Below the pieces are notes generated by a model. That model was not told the origin of the DNA and ran no database searches. It saw only the letters and a list, made by a program, of their open reading frames with translations. 64,000 nucleotides of DNA. It comes from Sphingomonas_Q fennica_A. GTDB lineage: Bacteria; Pseudomonadota; Alphaproteobacteria; Sphingomonadales; Sphingomonadaceae. Position 1 is the stretch's first letter; each line of letters begins with the position of its first letter. Where the stretch lies: contig JAQIJD010000009.1 of NCBI GenBank assembly GCA_036946415.1, positions 44,905 through 108,904 on the forward strand, read 5' to 3'. The translations under genes and the position numbers were made by a program. Below, piece by piece: positions 1 to 9,114 of the stretch.

Positions 1-494
1 GCGCGGAATTCGCCAAGCCGCCCGTGATCTGCCTGAGCGTCTCAAGCAGCCGCACCTATCACAAGATGGAAAGCCGCCACCCGGTGCTGGGCGCCGAATA
101 TCGGCAGGATGCCCCTTCCGCCACCGACGATTATTTCGCCAAGATGGGAATGCGCGTCCGCTACTTCATGCCGGACGACAGCGCGGCGCCGCTCGCCTTC
201 TATTTCGTCGGCGATCTGCTCGTCGATTATACCAATCTCGAACTGATCGGGATGATCAGCACGATGGAGACGTTCCAGAAGATCTACCGGCCGGAGATCT
301 ACAACGCCAATTCGCGCGCCGGCCGCCGCTTCCGGCCGAGCCTCAGCCATCAGGATTATTCGCTCACGCAGATCGTCTACGATCGCGAGGAGCGGAGCCG
401 GCTGGCGATCGAACAGGGCCGCTTCGCCGAGCAGCGCTTCATCATCCCCTATCGCGCGATGCTGGAACGCGCCTTCGCGGGGACGGTGCAATGA
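1..494 (+). CDS. mesX: MesX (DUF1852 family), 3' part of gene
   Basis: This is the C-terminal half of a DUF1852 protein; the reading frame is open back to the window edge, so the gene starts outside. It ends with an ATGA overlap on the next gene, a cobalamin-independent methionine synthase of the MesD type. In the family, MesX is the partner needed by MesD to make methionine without a folate methyl donor, in an oxygen-dependent reaction whose methyl source is not settled. The visible part is soluble, with no signal peptide or membrane segment. The family assignment rests on recognised sequence character and on the tight pairing with mesD. About 164 codons are visible, while the family is usually a little over 300 residues. 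Confidence 0.8.
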   Translation, partial: AEFAKPPVICLSVSSSRTYHKMESRHPVLGAEYRQDAPSATDDYFAKMGMRVRYFMPDDSAAPLAFYFVGDLLVDYTNLELIGMISTMETFQKIYRPEIYNANSRAGRRFRPSLSHQDYSLTQIVYDREERSRLAIEQGRFAEQRFIIPYRAMLERAFAGTVQ

Positions 495-1525
495 GCGGCG
501 AAGCGCTGCTGCCCACCTCCACCGCCGGCAGCCTGCCGAAGCCCGCCTGGCTGGCCCAGCCCGAAACCCTGTGGTCGCCGTGGAAGCTGGAAGGCGGGGC
601 GCTCCGCGAGGGTCTTCGCGATGCGCTGCGCCTCTCGCTCGACGAGCAGGTGCGGGCGGGGATCGACATCGTCGGCGACGGCGAGCAGACCCGCCAGCAT
701 TTCGTGACGACCTTCATCGAGCATCTTGACGGCGTCGATTTCGATCGGCGGCAGACGGTCCGCATCCGCGATCGCTACGATGCCAGCGTGCCGTCCGTCG
801 TCGGCGCCGTATCGCGCCCCGCCCCGGTCTTCGTCGAGGATGCCCGCTACCTCCGCGGCCTGACCGACCGGCCGATCAAATGGGCGCTGCCCGGCCCGAT
901 GACGATGATCGATACGCTCTACGACGGCCATTACGGCAGCCGCGAGAAGCTGGCGTGGGAGTTCGCCCGCATCCTCAATCAGGAAGCGCGCGAACTGGCG
1001 GCGGCGGGGGTCGATATCGTCCAGTTCGACGAGCCGGCGTTCAACGTCTTCTTCGACGAAGTGAACGACTGGGGCATCGCCGCGCTGGAGGAGGCCGCCC
1101 GCGACCTGCCGTGCGAGACGGCGGTCCACATCTGCTACGGCTACGGCATCAAGGCCAATACCGACTGGAAGGCGACGCTCGGGCCCGAATGGCGCCAGTA
1201 CGAGCGCATCTTCCCGAAGCTGAACCGTTCGACGATCGATATCGTCTCGCTGGAATGCCACCATTCGCGCGTGCCGATGGACCTGATCGCGCTGATCGCG
1301 GCGAAGAAGGTCATGGTCGGGGCGATCGACGTCGCCAGCACCGCGATCGAGACGCCCGAGGAGGTCGCCGAAACGCTGCGCCGCGCGCTGCGATTCGTCG
1401 CCGCGGACCGGCTCTACCCCAGCACCAATTGCGGCATGGCGCCCCTGCCCCGACCCGTCGCCGCGGCCAAGCTGAAGGCCCTCAGCGCAGGCGCGGCGAT
1501 CGTCCGCCGCGAACTCGGCGCCTGA
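491..1525 (+). CDS. mesD: MesD-type core-MetE methionine synthase
   Basis: A 344-residue protein matching only the C-terminal catalytic barrel of MetE; the N-terminal folate-binding half of MetE is absent. The zinc ligands are visible in order: His and Cys in HIC (about residues 212 and 214), Glu in SLEC (about 255) and Cys in NCGM (about 314). It transfers a methyl group to homocysteine. The ATG overlaps the mesX stop codon (ATGA), so the two genes are translationally coupled. Pairing with a DUF1852 gene places it in the MesD class of folate-independent synthases rather than MesA, MesB or MesC. The methyl donor is not evident from sequence. The gene is followed by a tRNA gene on the opposite strand. 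Confidence 0.85.
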   Translation: MSGEALLPTSTAGSLPKPAWLAQPETLWSPWKLEGGALREGLRDALRLSLDEQVRAGIDIVGDGEQTRQHFVTTFIEHLDGVDFDRRQTVRIRDRYDASVPSVVGAVSRPAPVFVEDARYLRGLTDRPIKWALPGPMTMIDTLYDGHYGSREKLAWEFARILNQEARELAAAGVDIVQFDEPAFNVFFDEVNDWGIAALEEAARDLPCETAVHICYGYGIKANTDWKATLGPEWRQYERIFPKLNRSTIDIVSLECHHSRVPMDLIALIAAKKVMVGAIDVASTAIETPEEVAETLRRALRFVAADRLYPSTNCGMAPLPRPVAAAKLKALSAGAAIVRRELGA

Positions 1526-1549
1526 CGGCAAACATGTTCGTCGAGAAAC

Positions 1550-1624
1550 TGGAGCGGGCGAAGGGATTCGAACCCTCGACCCCAACCTTGGCAAGGTTGT
1601 GCTCTACCCCTGAGCTACGCCCGC
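1550..1624 (-). tRNA. tRNA-Gly (GCC)
   Basis: Reading the minus strand gives a full cloverleaf. The acceptor stem GCGGGCG pairs with CGCCCGC, the D arm begins TAGCTCAG, the anticodon stem-loop is CCTTGCCAAGG with anticodon GCC, and the T arm contains GGTTCGAATCC. The CCA end is encoded (complement of 1550-1552) after discriminator base U. Length is 75 nt with CCA. It stands alone, with its 3' end 24 bp from the mesD stop codon and on the opposite strand. Confidence 0.97.
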
Positions 1625-1799
1625 TCTGGCGTCCGGCCCGGCGGCCGCGGCCGCCGGTGGAGGCGCGCACTTAGCGCGGGGTGCGGCGGTCGGCAAGCCC
1701 CTTATCGCATCTGCATGCGCAACCCTTGGCAGGAGCGTGCGCGCTGCCACATAGGGGTGGAAGCGGCGCCATCACGGCGGCCGGCAGGGAGCCAGGCGA

Positions 1800-2711
1800 G
1801 TGGCAACATTGGGGATGAGCGCTGCCGAGCGCGAGGCGATCGAGGCGTTCCGGCGCGACGTGATCGAACCGTCTATGACGTCGCTGGTGATCCTGGATTT
1901 CTGGGCCGAATGGTGCGGCCCGTGCAAGCACCTGGGGCCGGTGCTGGAGAAGGTGGCGGCGGCCTATGCCGATCGCGGCGTGGTGCTGGCCAAGATCGAC
2001 GTCGACAAGGATAAGATGATCGCGGCGCAATTCCGCGTCCAGTCAATCCCCACCGTCTATGCGCTGTTCCAGGGCCAGCTCGTCGCCGATCTCACCCAGG
2101 CGCGGACCGAAAAGCAATTGGGGCAGATGCTCGACCAGATCCTCCGCCAGCTGCCGATCGAAAGCGAGGCGGGGCGGCAGGAGCAGGAGATCGCCCCGCT
2201 GATCACGCTGGGCGAGGAATCGCTGGATGGCGGCGATGCCGAACGGGCGCTCTCGATCTTCACCCAGCTTGCCGATCTCGCGCCCGACCATCCGCAGGTC
2301 GCGGCGGGTGCGATCCGGGCGCTTGCGGCGCTGGGCCGGATCGACGAGGCGAAGGCGATGCTCGATGCCCTCCCGCCCGAGGCGGCGAAGGATCCGGCCC
2401 TTTCCCGCGCGCGCGCGGTGATCGCGCTGGCGGGCGAGGCGGCGCCGGCTGCCGATGCGTCCGGCCTCGCCGCGCGCCTCGCCGCCGATCCCGACGATCA
2501 CGAGGCGGCCTATGCGCTGGCCGGCGACCATATGGCGACGGGCGATCGCGATGCCGCCGCCGACGTGCTGCTCGCCAGCATCGCCCGCGATAGGACGTGG
2601 AACGAGGGTGCCGCCCGCGCCCGCCTGCTGAAGCTGTTCGAGGCGGTCGGCCTCGAGGATCCGTGGGTGTCCGCGCAGCGGCGGCGCCTGTCCGCGATCC
2701 TGTTCACATGA
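1800..2711 (+). CDS. cnoX: CnoX/YbbN-type thioredoxin with TPR domain
   Basis: A 303-residue cytoplasmic protein. An N-terminal thioredoxin domain (about residues 20-125) has the intact active site WCGPCK at about residue 38 and the cis-Pro segment SIPT. The C-terminal part (about 150-300) is Ala-rich and helical, with tetratricopeptide-like pairs. This is the layout of CnoX/YbbN, which protects unfolded proteins from oxidation and hands them to chaperones. Unlike the E. coli form, both cysteines of CxxC are kept, so it may also reduce disulfides. The GTG start at 1800 is chosen because AGGGAG lies 8-9 nt before it; an ATG at 1815 is the alternative. The next gene starts in an ATGA overlap. 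Confidence 0.85.
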   Translation: MATLGMSAAEREAIEAFRRDVIEPSMTSLVILDFWAEWCGPCKHLGPVLEKVAAAYADRGVVLAKIDVDKDKMIAAQFRVQSIPTVYALFQGQLVADLTQARTEKQLGQMLDQILRQLPIESEAGRQEQEIAPLITLGEESLDGGDAERALSIFTQLADLAPDHPQVAAGAIRALAALGRIDEAKAMLDALPPEAAKDPALSRARAVIALAGEAAPAADASGLAARLAADPDDHEAAYALAGDHMATGDRDAAADVLLASIARDRTWNEGAARARLLKLFEAVGLEDPWVSAQRRRLSAILFT

Positions 2712-3328
2712 AGGCGGGCGCGCGGCTGTCGGTCTTCCCGCTGGGCGGGGCCCTGCTGCTGCCGCGCGCCTATCTGCCGCTGCATATCTTCGAGCCGCGC
2801 TACCGGGCGCTCGTCCAGGACGCGCTGATCCGGGACCGGCGGATCGGCATGGTCCAGCCGCGCGGCGGCGGCCAGGTGCCGCCGCTGTTCGATGTCGGCT
2901 GCATCGGCCGCATCATCGACGTGCAGGCGATGGAGGACGGTCGCTACAATATCGTGCTGGAGGGCACGACCCGCTTCCGCATCCTGCGCGAGCTGGATAC
3001 GACCACCGCCTTCCGCCAGGTCGAGATCGTGACCGCCGACTATCTCGACGACGGCGACGACCCCGAACCGCTCGCCCCCGTGATGCGGGCGAGCGTGGAG
3101 CGCGAGGCGCGGCGGATGGCGGCGATCCGCGGCTATGCGGTGGATTGGGATCAGGTCGGCCGGCTGGACGACGAGGGCCTCGTCAACGGCTTCGCCCAGG
3201 CCGGCCCGTTCGACGTGGCGGCGCGGCAGGCGCTGCTGGAAGCGCCGACGCTCTTGGAGCGCGCCGAACTGCTCGTCCAGTTCCTCGCCTTCTTCGCCGC
3301 CGGCGGGGACGACAAGACGATCCAGTAG
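2708..3328 (+). CDS. LON substrate-binding-domain protein
   Basis: A 206-residue protein made only of the LON N-terminal substrate-binding fold. The opening (VFPLGGALLLPRAYLPLHIFEPRY) has the usual LON-domain pattern, here quoted only as its start VFPLGG and its end HIFEPRY. No AAA+ ATPase or Ser-Lys protease domain follows, so this is a stand-alone LON-domain protein and not the Lon protease. Members of this family are common beside thioredoxin-like genes in alphaproteobacteria, but their function is not established. The ATG overlaps the cnoX stop (ATGA), so they form an operon. It ends 16 bp from the stop of a convergent hydroxylase gene. Confidence 0.85.
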   Translation: MKAGARLSVFPLGGALLLPRAYLPLHIFEPRYRALVQDALIRDRRIGMVQPRGGGQVPPLFDVGCIGRIIDVQAMEDGRYNIVLEGTTRFRILRELDTTTAFRQVEIVTADYLDDGDDPEPLAPVMRASVEREARRMAAIRGYAVDWDQVGRLDDEGLVNGFAQAGPFDVAARQALLEAPTLLERAELLVQFLAFFAAGGDDKTIQ

Positions 3329-3344
3329 CGGATCGTCCGCGCGG

Positions 3345-4568
3345 CTACGCCAATTCTCCCTGCAACAGCCGCGGCAGCGCCCCCGTCTCGCCCCGCGCTT
3401 CGGCCATGAAGCCGCGCGTCAGCGGCGGGGTGCGGGCGACGATCCCCAGGCCGAAGCGGCGCACCGCGCGCGGGCCGCGCCCGGGCAGGCCGAACAGGCG
3501 GGTGAGGCCGTCCGTCACCGAGGCGACCAGCAGGCCATCGACCGCGCGCCACCGCTCGTAGCGGGCGAGCAGTTGCGCATCGCCCGTGTCCAGCCCCAGC
3601 CGCACGCCCTCCGCCAGCACCTGCGTCAGCGCCGCCACGTCGCGCAGGCCGAGGTTGAGGCCCTGCCCCGCGATCGGGTGGATGCCGTGCGCGGCATCGC
3701 CCACCAGCGCCAGCCGCTCCGCCACGATCCGCGTCGTATGGTGGAAGCCGAGCGGGTAGGAGGACCGCGGGCTGGCGCTGCGGAGCGACCCCAGCAGGCC
3801 GCCCATCCGCTTGTCCGCCTCCGCCAGGAAGGCGCGATCGGGCAGGCCGAGCATCGCCGGCGCATCCTTCGCCGCCACCGTCCAGACCAGCGCCGAGCGC
3901 GGCCCTTCGGCATCGTCGACCAGCGGCAGCAGCGCGAACGGGCCGGCCGGATAGAAGATCTCGTGCGCCACCCCGCCGTGCGGCTTTTCGTGGCCGATCG
4001 CCGCGATCAGCGCGACATGATCATAGGACCAGCGCGCCGGGTGCAGGCCGGCCGCATCGCGCGTCGGCGAGCGGCGGCCTTCGGCCCCCACCACCAGCGG
4101 CGCGCGGGCGACGCGCCCGTCGCCAAGCGTCACCGTCACGCCGGCGGACGTCCGCTCCGTCTCCGCCGGGGTGCCGCGCCACAGCGTCACGCCCGGCGCC
4201 GCCTCGGCCGCGGCGCGCAGGGCGTGGCGGATCGCGCGATTCTCGAACATGTGGCCGAGCGGGCCGCCCGCCGCATCCGCGCGGAACACCAGCGGCTTGC
4301 CGCCCAGCCCGTCCGCGACGTGGATCGCGCCGATCGCGCAGCCCTGGCCGTCCAGTCGCGGCGCGATGCCGATCGCCTCCAGCATCCGCCACGAGGCCGA
4401 GGCGATGGCCGACGCGCGCCCGTCGAAGCCGGCGGCCAGCGTCGCGGCGGGATCGGCGGGATCGACCACGATCGTCGTCAGCCCGTGCGCATCCAGCGCC
4501 ACCGCCAGCGTCAGGCCGACGAGGCCGCCGCCCAGCACGATCGCATCGGCCGTTCCGTCATCGGTCAT
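3345..4568 (-). CDS. UbiH/UbiF-family FAD monooxygenase
   Basis: A 407-residue flavin hydroxylase of the ubiquinone-biosynthesis family. The N-terminal dinucleotide-binding motif GGGLVGLTLA is at about residues 12-21. The second FAD motif is GDAAHGIHPIAGQGLNLG at about residue 285, the hallmark of UbiH/UbiF/UbiI/COQ6. It should add a hydroxyl to the prenylated ring of ubiquinone precursors using O2 and NAD(P)H. Which ring position it attacks cannot be told from sequence alone. The start was set at the ATG overlapping the stop of the flippase gene upstream (ATGA); the frame stays open further 5' but that part has no domain character. It is last in the polA-flippase-hydroxylase run. Confidence 0.85.
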   Translation of the reverse strand: MTDDGTADAIVLGGGLVGLTLAVALDAHGLTTIVVDPADPAATLAAGFDGRASAIASASWRMLEAIGIAPRLDGQGCAIGAIHVADGLGGKPLVFRADAAGGPLGHMFENRAIRHALRAAAEAAPGVTLWRGTPAETERTSAGVTVTLGDGRVARAPLVVGAEGRRSPTRDAAGLHPARWSYDHVALIAAIGHEKPHGGVAHEIFYPAGPFALLPLVDDAEGPRSALVWTVAAKDAPAMLGLPDRAFLAEADKRMGGLLGSLRSASPRSSYPLGFHHTTRIVAERLALVGDAAHGIHPIAGQGLNLGLRDVAALTQVLAEGVRLGLDTGDAQLLARYERWRAVDGLLVASVTDGLTRLFGLPGRGPRAVRRFGLGIVARTPPLTRGFMAEARGETGALPRLLQGELA

Positions 4569-6115
4569 GTCGTGGCTCCCTTGAGGCGGAAGAGGGTGCG
4601 GTCCTCGGGCGTGAAGCCGCGATACCAGACGACGACGCCATAAACGCCGAGGATCAGCGGCACGCCCACCGCCAGCTCCACCCATTCGTAATCGGCGGGA
4701 ACGCGCGTCACCGCCCAGCCGACCGTGCCGGCGATCAGCGATGCGCCGACCACCGGCCAGCGCCAGCCCGAAACGCGCGCGCCGAGCAGCTTCGCCAGCA
4801 GCCGCGCCTTGGCGATCGAGGCGAGGCCCAGCGCCAGCATCAGCGCCAGCGCCGGGCCGGCGGCGGCGACCGGATCGTCGCGCCGGTCAGGCCGCGGCGG
4901 CACCCAGCCCCATTGCTCGAGCAGCGGCATCGCGCCGCGCAGGACGAGGACGAACAGCACCGACAGGCCGATCTGGAGGAGGATCATCGCCACCGAGATC
5001 AGCAGGTTGCGCTTGGGTGCGACGTAGATCAGCGCCGCCTCGCTGACGACGGCGGTGGCGGCGATCGCCTCGGCCGCGAGCAGCACGGCCAGCGCGCCGG
5101 TGCCGCCGACGAAGCCGGGGCCGACCAGCCCCATCACCGCCCGCCCCGGAATGGCGAGCGCAAGCGCGATGCCGACCTGCGCGGCGATGATCCAGAAGCC
5201 CACCTGCCGCACCTGCCGCGCGACGGCCTTCTCATTCCCCTCGGCAAGGTTCTGGGTGATGACAGGGCCGAGGATCGGATCGAAGCTGGTCTTCAGCTTC
5301 TGCGGCAGCGAGGCGACCTGCTGCGCGACATAATAGATGCCGACGATCGCGGGTGAGAAGAACAGGCCCAGCATCGCGATGTCCAGCCGGCGCGATCCCC
5401 ATTCGATCGCGTCGGCGCCGGCCAGCGGCAGGTTGCGCACCGCGATACGGTAGAGCCGCACCGGCTCGGGCCGCCAGCCGCGCGGCCAGCCGTAGGATCG
5501 GAACAGCGGCCACAGCGAGGCGGCGAGCGCGGCGATGGTCGAGAGGACATAGGCGAGGATCAGCCCGTCGCGCTTGGAATACCAGGCGAGCGCGAAGGCG
5601 GCGATGCTGATCGTCCACGGTTCGATCAGCGACCGCGCCTTGACGGTCGCGCCGATATCGCCGCGATAGGCGAGTGCGGCGAGCGCGATGTCCGATCCCA
5701 CCCAGCCGAAGATGGTGAGCGGCAGGAGGCCGTCGCGCCCGTTGATCGCGCTGTTGGGGAACATCAGCTCGGGCACCGCGATCAGCACGCCCGCGACCAG
5801 GATCGAGGTGAGCCAGCCGACCAGCATCCCGTCCCACACCACATGGACGTGCGGGCGATGCGTCAGCGAAAGATTCTGGGCAAGGCCGCGCTTCAGCCCG
5901 ACGGTGGCGATCTGCGCGGCGAATTCGACGACGATCGTGGCGTAGGCGAAGCGCCCCAGCGCCTCCGCCCCGTACCAGCGCCCGGCGATGAACAGGAACG
6001 GCAGCCGCGCCGCCAGCCGCAGCAGGAAGCCGAAGAAATTGGTCCGCCCGCCCTGCGCCAGCGATTCGATGTCGCCCGGCCCCTCGATCGGGGCGGCGGG
6101 GGGCGGCGTGGTCAA
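4565..6115 (-). CDS. MATE/MOP-type polysaccharide flippase (Wzx-like)
   Basis: A 516-residue integral membrane protein with about 12-14 hydrophobic segments spread over its whole length, a short soluble N-terminus, and a charged linker near residue 395. The layout is that of the MOP superfamily oligosaccharide/lipopolysaccharide flippases, which move lipid-linked glycans across the inner membrane. No glycosyltransferase genes are nearby, so the substrate is unknown. It sits between polA and the UbiH-like gene with 4-nt stop-start overlaps on both sides, suggesting one transcript though the functions seem unrelated. Confidence 0.75.
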   Translation of the reverse strand: MTTPPPAAPIEGPGDIESLAQGGRTNFFGFLLRLAARLPFLFIAGRWYGAEALGRFAYATIVVEFAAQIATVGLKRGLAQNLSLTHRPHVHVVWDGMLVGWLTSILVAGVLIAVPELMFPNSAINGRDGLLPLTIFGWVGSDIALAALAYRGDIGATVKARSLIEPWTISIAAFALAWYSKRDGLILAYVLSTIAALAASLWPLFRSYGWPRGWRPEPVRLYRIAVRNLPLAGADAIEWGSRRLDIAMLGLFFSPAIVGIYYVAQQVASLPQKLKTSFDPILGPVITQNLAEGNEKAVARQVRQVGFWIIAAQVGIALALAIPGRAVMGLVGPGFVGGTGALAVLLAAEAIAATAVVSEAALIYVAPKRNLLISVAMILLQIGLSVLFVLVLRGAMPLLEQWGWVPPRPDRRDDPVAAAGPALALMLALGLASIAKARLLAKLLGARVSGWRWPVVGASLIAGTVGWAVTRVPADYEWVELAVGVPLILGVYGVVVWYRGFTPEDRTLFRLKGATT

Positions 6116-8868
6116 TGCGCCGCGCCCCAGCTCGGGCCGGTGCCGATCTCCACGCCGAGCGGTACGGAAAGCGCGACATGCGGTTCGGCAGCGGATTCCA
6201 TCACGCCGCGGATCACCGGCGTGGCGGCGGCGACGTCGCCTTCCGGCAGCTCGAACACCAGTTCGTCATGCACCTGGAGGAGCATGCGGACGTTGGGCAG
6301 CCCCGCTGCGGCGAGCGCAGGGTTCATGCGCGCCATCGCCCGCTTGATGATGTCGGCGCTCGTCCCCTGGATCGGCGCGTTGATCGCCTGCCGCTCGGCC
6401 GCCTGCCGTTCGTTCGGCGTCTTGCCGCGGATGCCGGGCAGGTGCGTCTTGCGGCCGAACAAGGTCGTCACGAAGCCTTTCTCGCGCACCTGCGCCACCG
6501 TCTCGGCGATGTAGCGGTTGATGCCGGGGAAGCGATCGAAATAGCGGTCGATCATCGCCTGTGCCTCGCCGCGATCGACGCCGAGCCGGCCGGCCAGCCC
6601 CCAGGAGGAGATGCCGTAGAGGATGGCGAAGTTGATCGTCTTGGCCTTGCCCCGCGTATCGCGATCGACCGTGCCGAACAATTCCTGCGCGGTCAGCGAA
6701 TGGATGTCCTGCCCCTCCGCGAACGCCTCGCGCAGCTGCGGCACGTCGGCCATATGCGCCGCCAGCCGCAGCTCGATCTGCGAATAGTCGGCCGACAGCA
6801 GGACGTTGCCGGGCGCCGCCACGAACGCGTCGCGGATGCGGCGGCCGATCTCTGTGCGGATCGGGATGTTCTGGAGGTTGGGGTCGGTCGAGGACAGCCG
6901 CCCGGTCTGCGCGACGGCCAGGCTGAAGCTGGTGTGGACGCGCCCCGTGGCGGGGTTGATCTGCGCCTGCAAGGCATCGGTATAGGTGGTTTTGAGCTTG
7001 GTCAGCTGCCGCCAGTCGAGCACCAGCCGCGCCACCTCCGCCCCCTCGCCCGCCAGCCGTTCCAGCTCGTTGACGTCGGTGGAGTAAAGCCCGGTCTTGC
7101 CCTTGCGGCCGCCCTTCAGGCCCAGCCGCTCGAACAGCACCTCGCCCAATTGCTTGGGGCTGCCGATGGTGAACGGCCCGCCGGCCGCTTCATGCACCAG
7201 CCCCTCCAGCCGCGCGATCTCGCCCGCGAATTCGCCCGACAGGCGGGCGAGTTCGGCGCGGTCGACGAGGATGCCGGCCTGCTCCATCCCCGCCACCACC
7301 GGCACCAACGGCCGGTCGACCAGTTCGTAGACGCGCGTCGCCGCCTCGCGGGCGAGGCGCGGCTTCAGCCGCCGCCACAGCCGCAGCGTCACGTCCGCAT
7401 CCTCGGCGGCATATTCGGTCGCCTTGTCGAGGCTCACCTTGTCGAAGCTGATCGCCGCCTTGCCCGTGCCGCACACCGTCTTGAAGGCGATGCAGGCATG
7501 GTCGAGGTGGCGCTTGGCGAGGTCGTCCATCCCGTGCCCGCCGATCCCCGCGTCGAGATCGTAGGACAGCAGCATCGTATCGTCATACGGGCCAACCTCG
7601 ATTCCCGCCCGGCGGAACATGATGAGGTCGTATTTGAGGTTCTGCCCGATCTTGAGGATAGAGGGATCCTCCAGCAGCGGTTTCAGCTTGCCCAGCACCA
7701 CCTCCGGCGGCAGCTGCGCCGGCGCATCGCCGCCGAGCAGGTCGCCACCCCCCGCCGGCCCGTGCGCCACCGGAATGTAGCAGGCGTGGCCGGGCGCGGT
7801 CGCCAGACTGATGCCAACCAGGGTCGCGCGGATGCAGTCGAGATCGTCGGTCTCGGTATCCACCGCCACCTGCCCCGCGGCGAAAGCGGCGGCGATCCAG
7901 CGATCGAGCGCCTCCTCCGTCACGACCGTCTCGTAATCCTTGTGGACGAAGGGCGGATCGGCCGGCTCCTCCACCTGCGCGATCGGGCTGGGCACCGGCG
8001 CCGCCCCGCCCAGCTTGGTCAGCAGCGCGCGGAACCCCTGATCCTCCAGGAAGGCGCGCAACGGCGCATCGGGAATGCCCTTCATCGCCAGATCGTCGAG
8101 CGGCTCGGGCAGCGGTCGGTCGCACACCAGCCGCACCAGCTCGCGGCTGAGGCGGGCATTGGCGGCATGGTCGATCAGCGACTGGCGCAGCTTGGGCTTC
8201 CTGATCTCCCCGGCGGCGGCCAGCACCGCTTCGAGGTCGCCATAGGTGCGGATCAGCTCGGACGCCGTCTTCGGTCCGATGCCGGGGACGCCGGGCACAT
8301 TGTCCACGCTGTCGCCCATCAGCGCCAGCACGTCGCCCAGCCGCTCGGGCGGCACGCCGAACTTCTCCTCCACGTAAGCCGCATCGATCCGGCGGTTGTT
8401 CATCGTGTCGAGCAGGTCCAGCCCCGGCTCGATCAGCTGCATCAGATCCTTGTCGGACGAGACGATCGTCACCTGCCAGCCGGCGGCCAGCGCGGCGCGC
8501 GCATAGCAGGCGATGATGTCGTCCGCCTCCAGCCCCACCTCCTCGATGCAGGGCACGGAAAAGGCGCGCGTCGCATCGCGGATCAGCGGGAATTGGGGGA
8601 CGAGGTCTTCCGGCGGCGGCGGGCGGTGCGCCTTATATTGGTCGTACATGTCGTTGCGGAACGTCTTGGACGAGGCATCGAAGATCACCGCCAGATGCGT
8701 CGGCCCGTCCGCCTTGTGCAGATCCTCCACCAGCCGCCACAACATCGTCGTGAAGCCATAGACGGCGCCGGCCGGCGCCCCGTGCCGATTGGTGAGCGGC
8801 GGCAGGCGATGATAGGCGCGGAAGATGTAGCCCGAACCATCGACGAGGTAGAGGTGATTGGCGGCCAT
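6112..8868 (-). CDS. polA: DNA polymerase I
   Basis: A 918-residue, three-domain DNA polymerase I. The N-terminal 5'-3' exonuclease (about 1-290) starts LYLVDGSGYIFRAYH. The 3'-5' proofreading domain (about 310-520) keeps its acidic residues in VDTETD, NLKYDL and YAAEDADVTL, so proofreading should be active. The C-terminal polymerase domain has motif A (SADYSQIELR), motif B (RGKAKTINFAILYG) and motif C (QVHDELVFE). It fills gaps, removes Okazaki primers and acts in repair. The ATG is the first methionine of the conserved start. The length is normal for the family. The downstream flippase gene starts within its stop codon (ATGA). Confidence 0.97.
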   Translation of the reverse strand: MAANHLYLVDGSGYIFRAYHRLPPLTNRHGAPAGAVYGFTTMLWRLVEDLHKADGPTHLAVIFDASSKTFRNDMYDQYKAHRPPPPEDLVPQFPLIRDATRAFSVPCIEEVGLEADDIIACYARAALAAGWQVTIVSSDKDLMQLIEPGLDLLDTMNNRRIDAAYVEEKFGVPPERLGDVLALMGDSVDNVPGVPGIGPKTASELIRTYGDLEAVLAAAGEIRKPKLRQSLIDHAANARLSRELVRLVCDRPLPEPLDDLAMKGIPDAPLRAFLEDQGFRALLTKLGGAAPVPSPIAQVEEPADPPFVHKDYETVVTEEALDRWIAAAFAAGQVAVDTETDDLDCIRATLVGISLATAPGHACYIPVAHGPAGGGDLLGGDAPAQLPPEVVLGKLKPLLEDPSILKIGQNLKYDLIMFRRAGIEVGPYDDTMLLSYDLDAGIGGHGMDDLAKRHLDHACIAFKTVCGTGKAAISFDKVSLDKATEYAAEDADVTLRLWRRLKPRLAREAATRVYELVDRPLVPVVAGMEQAGILVDRAELARLSGEFAGEIARLEGLVHEAAGGPFTIGSPKQLGEVLFERLGLKGGRKGKTGLYSTDVNELERLAGEGAEVARLVLDWRQLTKLKTTYTDALQAQINPATGRVHTSFSLAVAQTGRLSSTDPNLQNIPIRTEIGRRIRDAFVAAPGNVLLSADYSQIELRLAAHMADVPQLREAFAEGQDIHSLTAQELFGTVDRDTRGKAKTINFAILYGISSWGLAGRLGVDRGEAQAMIDRYFDRFPGINRYIAETVAQVREKGFVTTLFGRKTHLPGIRGKTPNERQAAERQAINAPIQGTSADIIKRAMARMNPALAAAGLPNVRMLLQVHDELVFELPEGDVAAATPVIRGVMESAAEPHVALSVPLGVEIGTGPSWGAAH

Positions 8869-8934
8869 CGCCGCGCTCTAGCAGGCGGCGGGGGGCAGGG
8901 CGATAGACGTTCCTGTCCCGGCCGCCCGACCCGC

Positions 8935-9114
8935 CTACCGCAGCTTGGCGATCTTCAGCCCGTCCTGTTTGGCGCGTTCCGCGGTCGATTCCTCCGACCG
9001 CTTCAGCGCCTTGGCGATCGCCTTCAGCCCCTGCCCCTTGGCGGCGAGGCGCTGGAGCTTCTGCAACTCGTCCGGCGTCCACGGCTGGCGGTGGCGGGTG
9101 AAGCCTTCGCTCAT
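8935..9114 (-). CDS. small basic helix-turn-helix-like protein, 59 aa
   Basis: A 59-residue basic protein whose ATG overlaps the nadB stop codon (ATGA). The start PWTPDELQKLQRLAAKGQ, followed by LKAIAKALKRSEES, looks like a SANT/Myb-type or resolvase-type helix-turn-helix of the kind that reads LxxLAxxGxSxxxIAxxLxRS. It could bind DNA, but there is no direct evidence. The tight coupling to nadB and the clear HTH spacing argue that it is a real gene. I do not recognise a named family beyond this motif. Confidence 0.6.
   Translation of the reverse strand: MSEGFTRHRQPWTPDELQKLQRLAAKGQGLKAIAKALKRSEESTAERAKQDGLKIAKLR

Noticed and set aside
449..1594. Long minus-strand open frame over mesD
   Set aside because: Arg/Asp-rich shadow frame antisense to a clear gene; typical of high-GC DNA.
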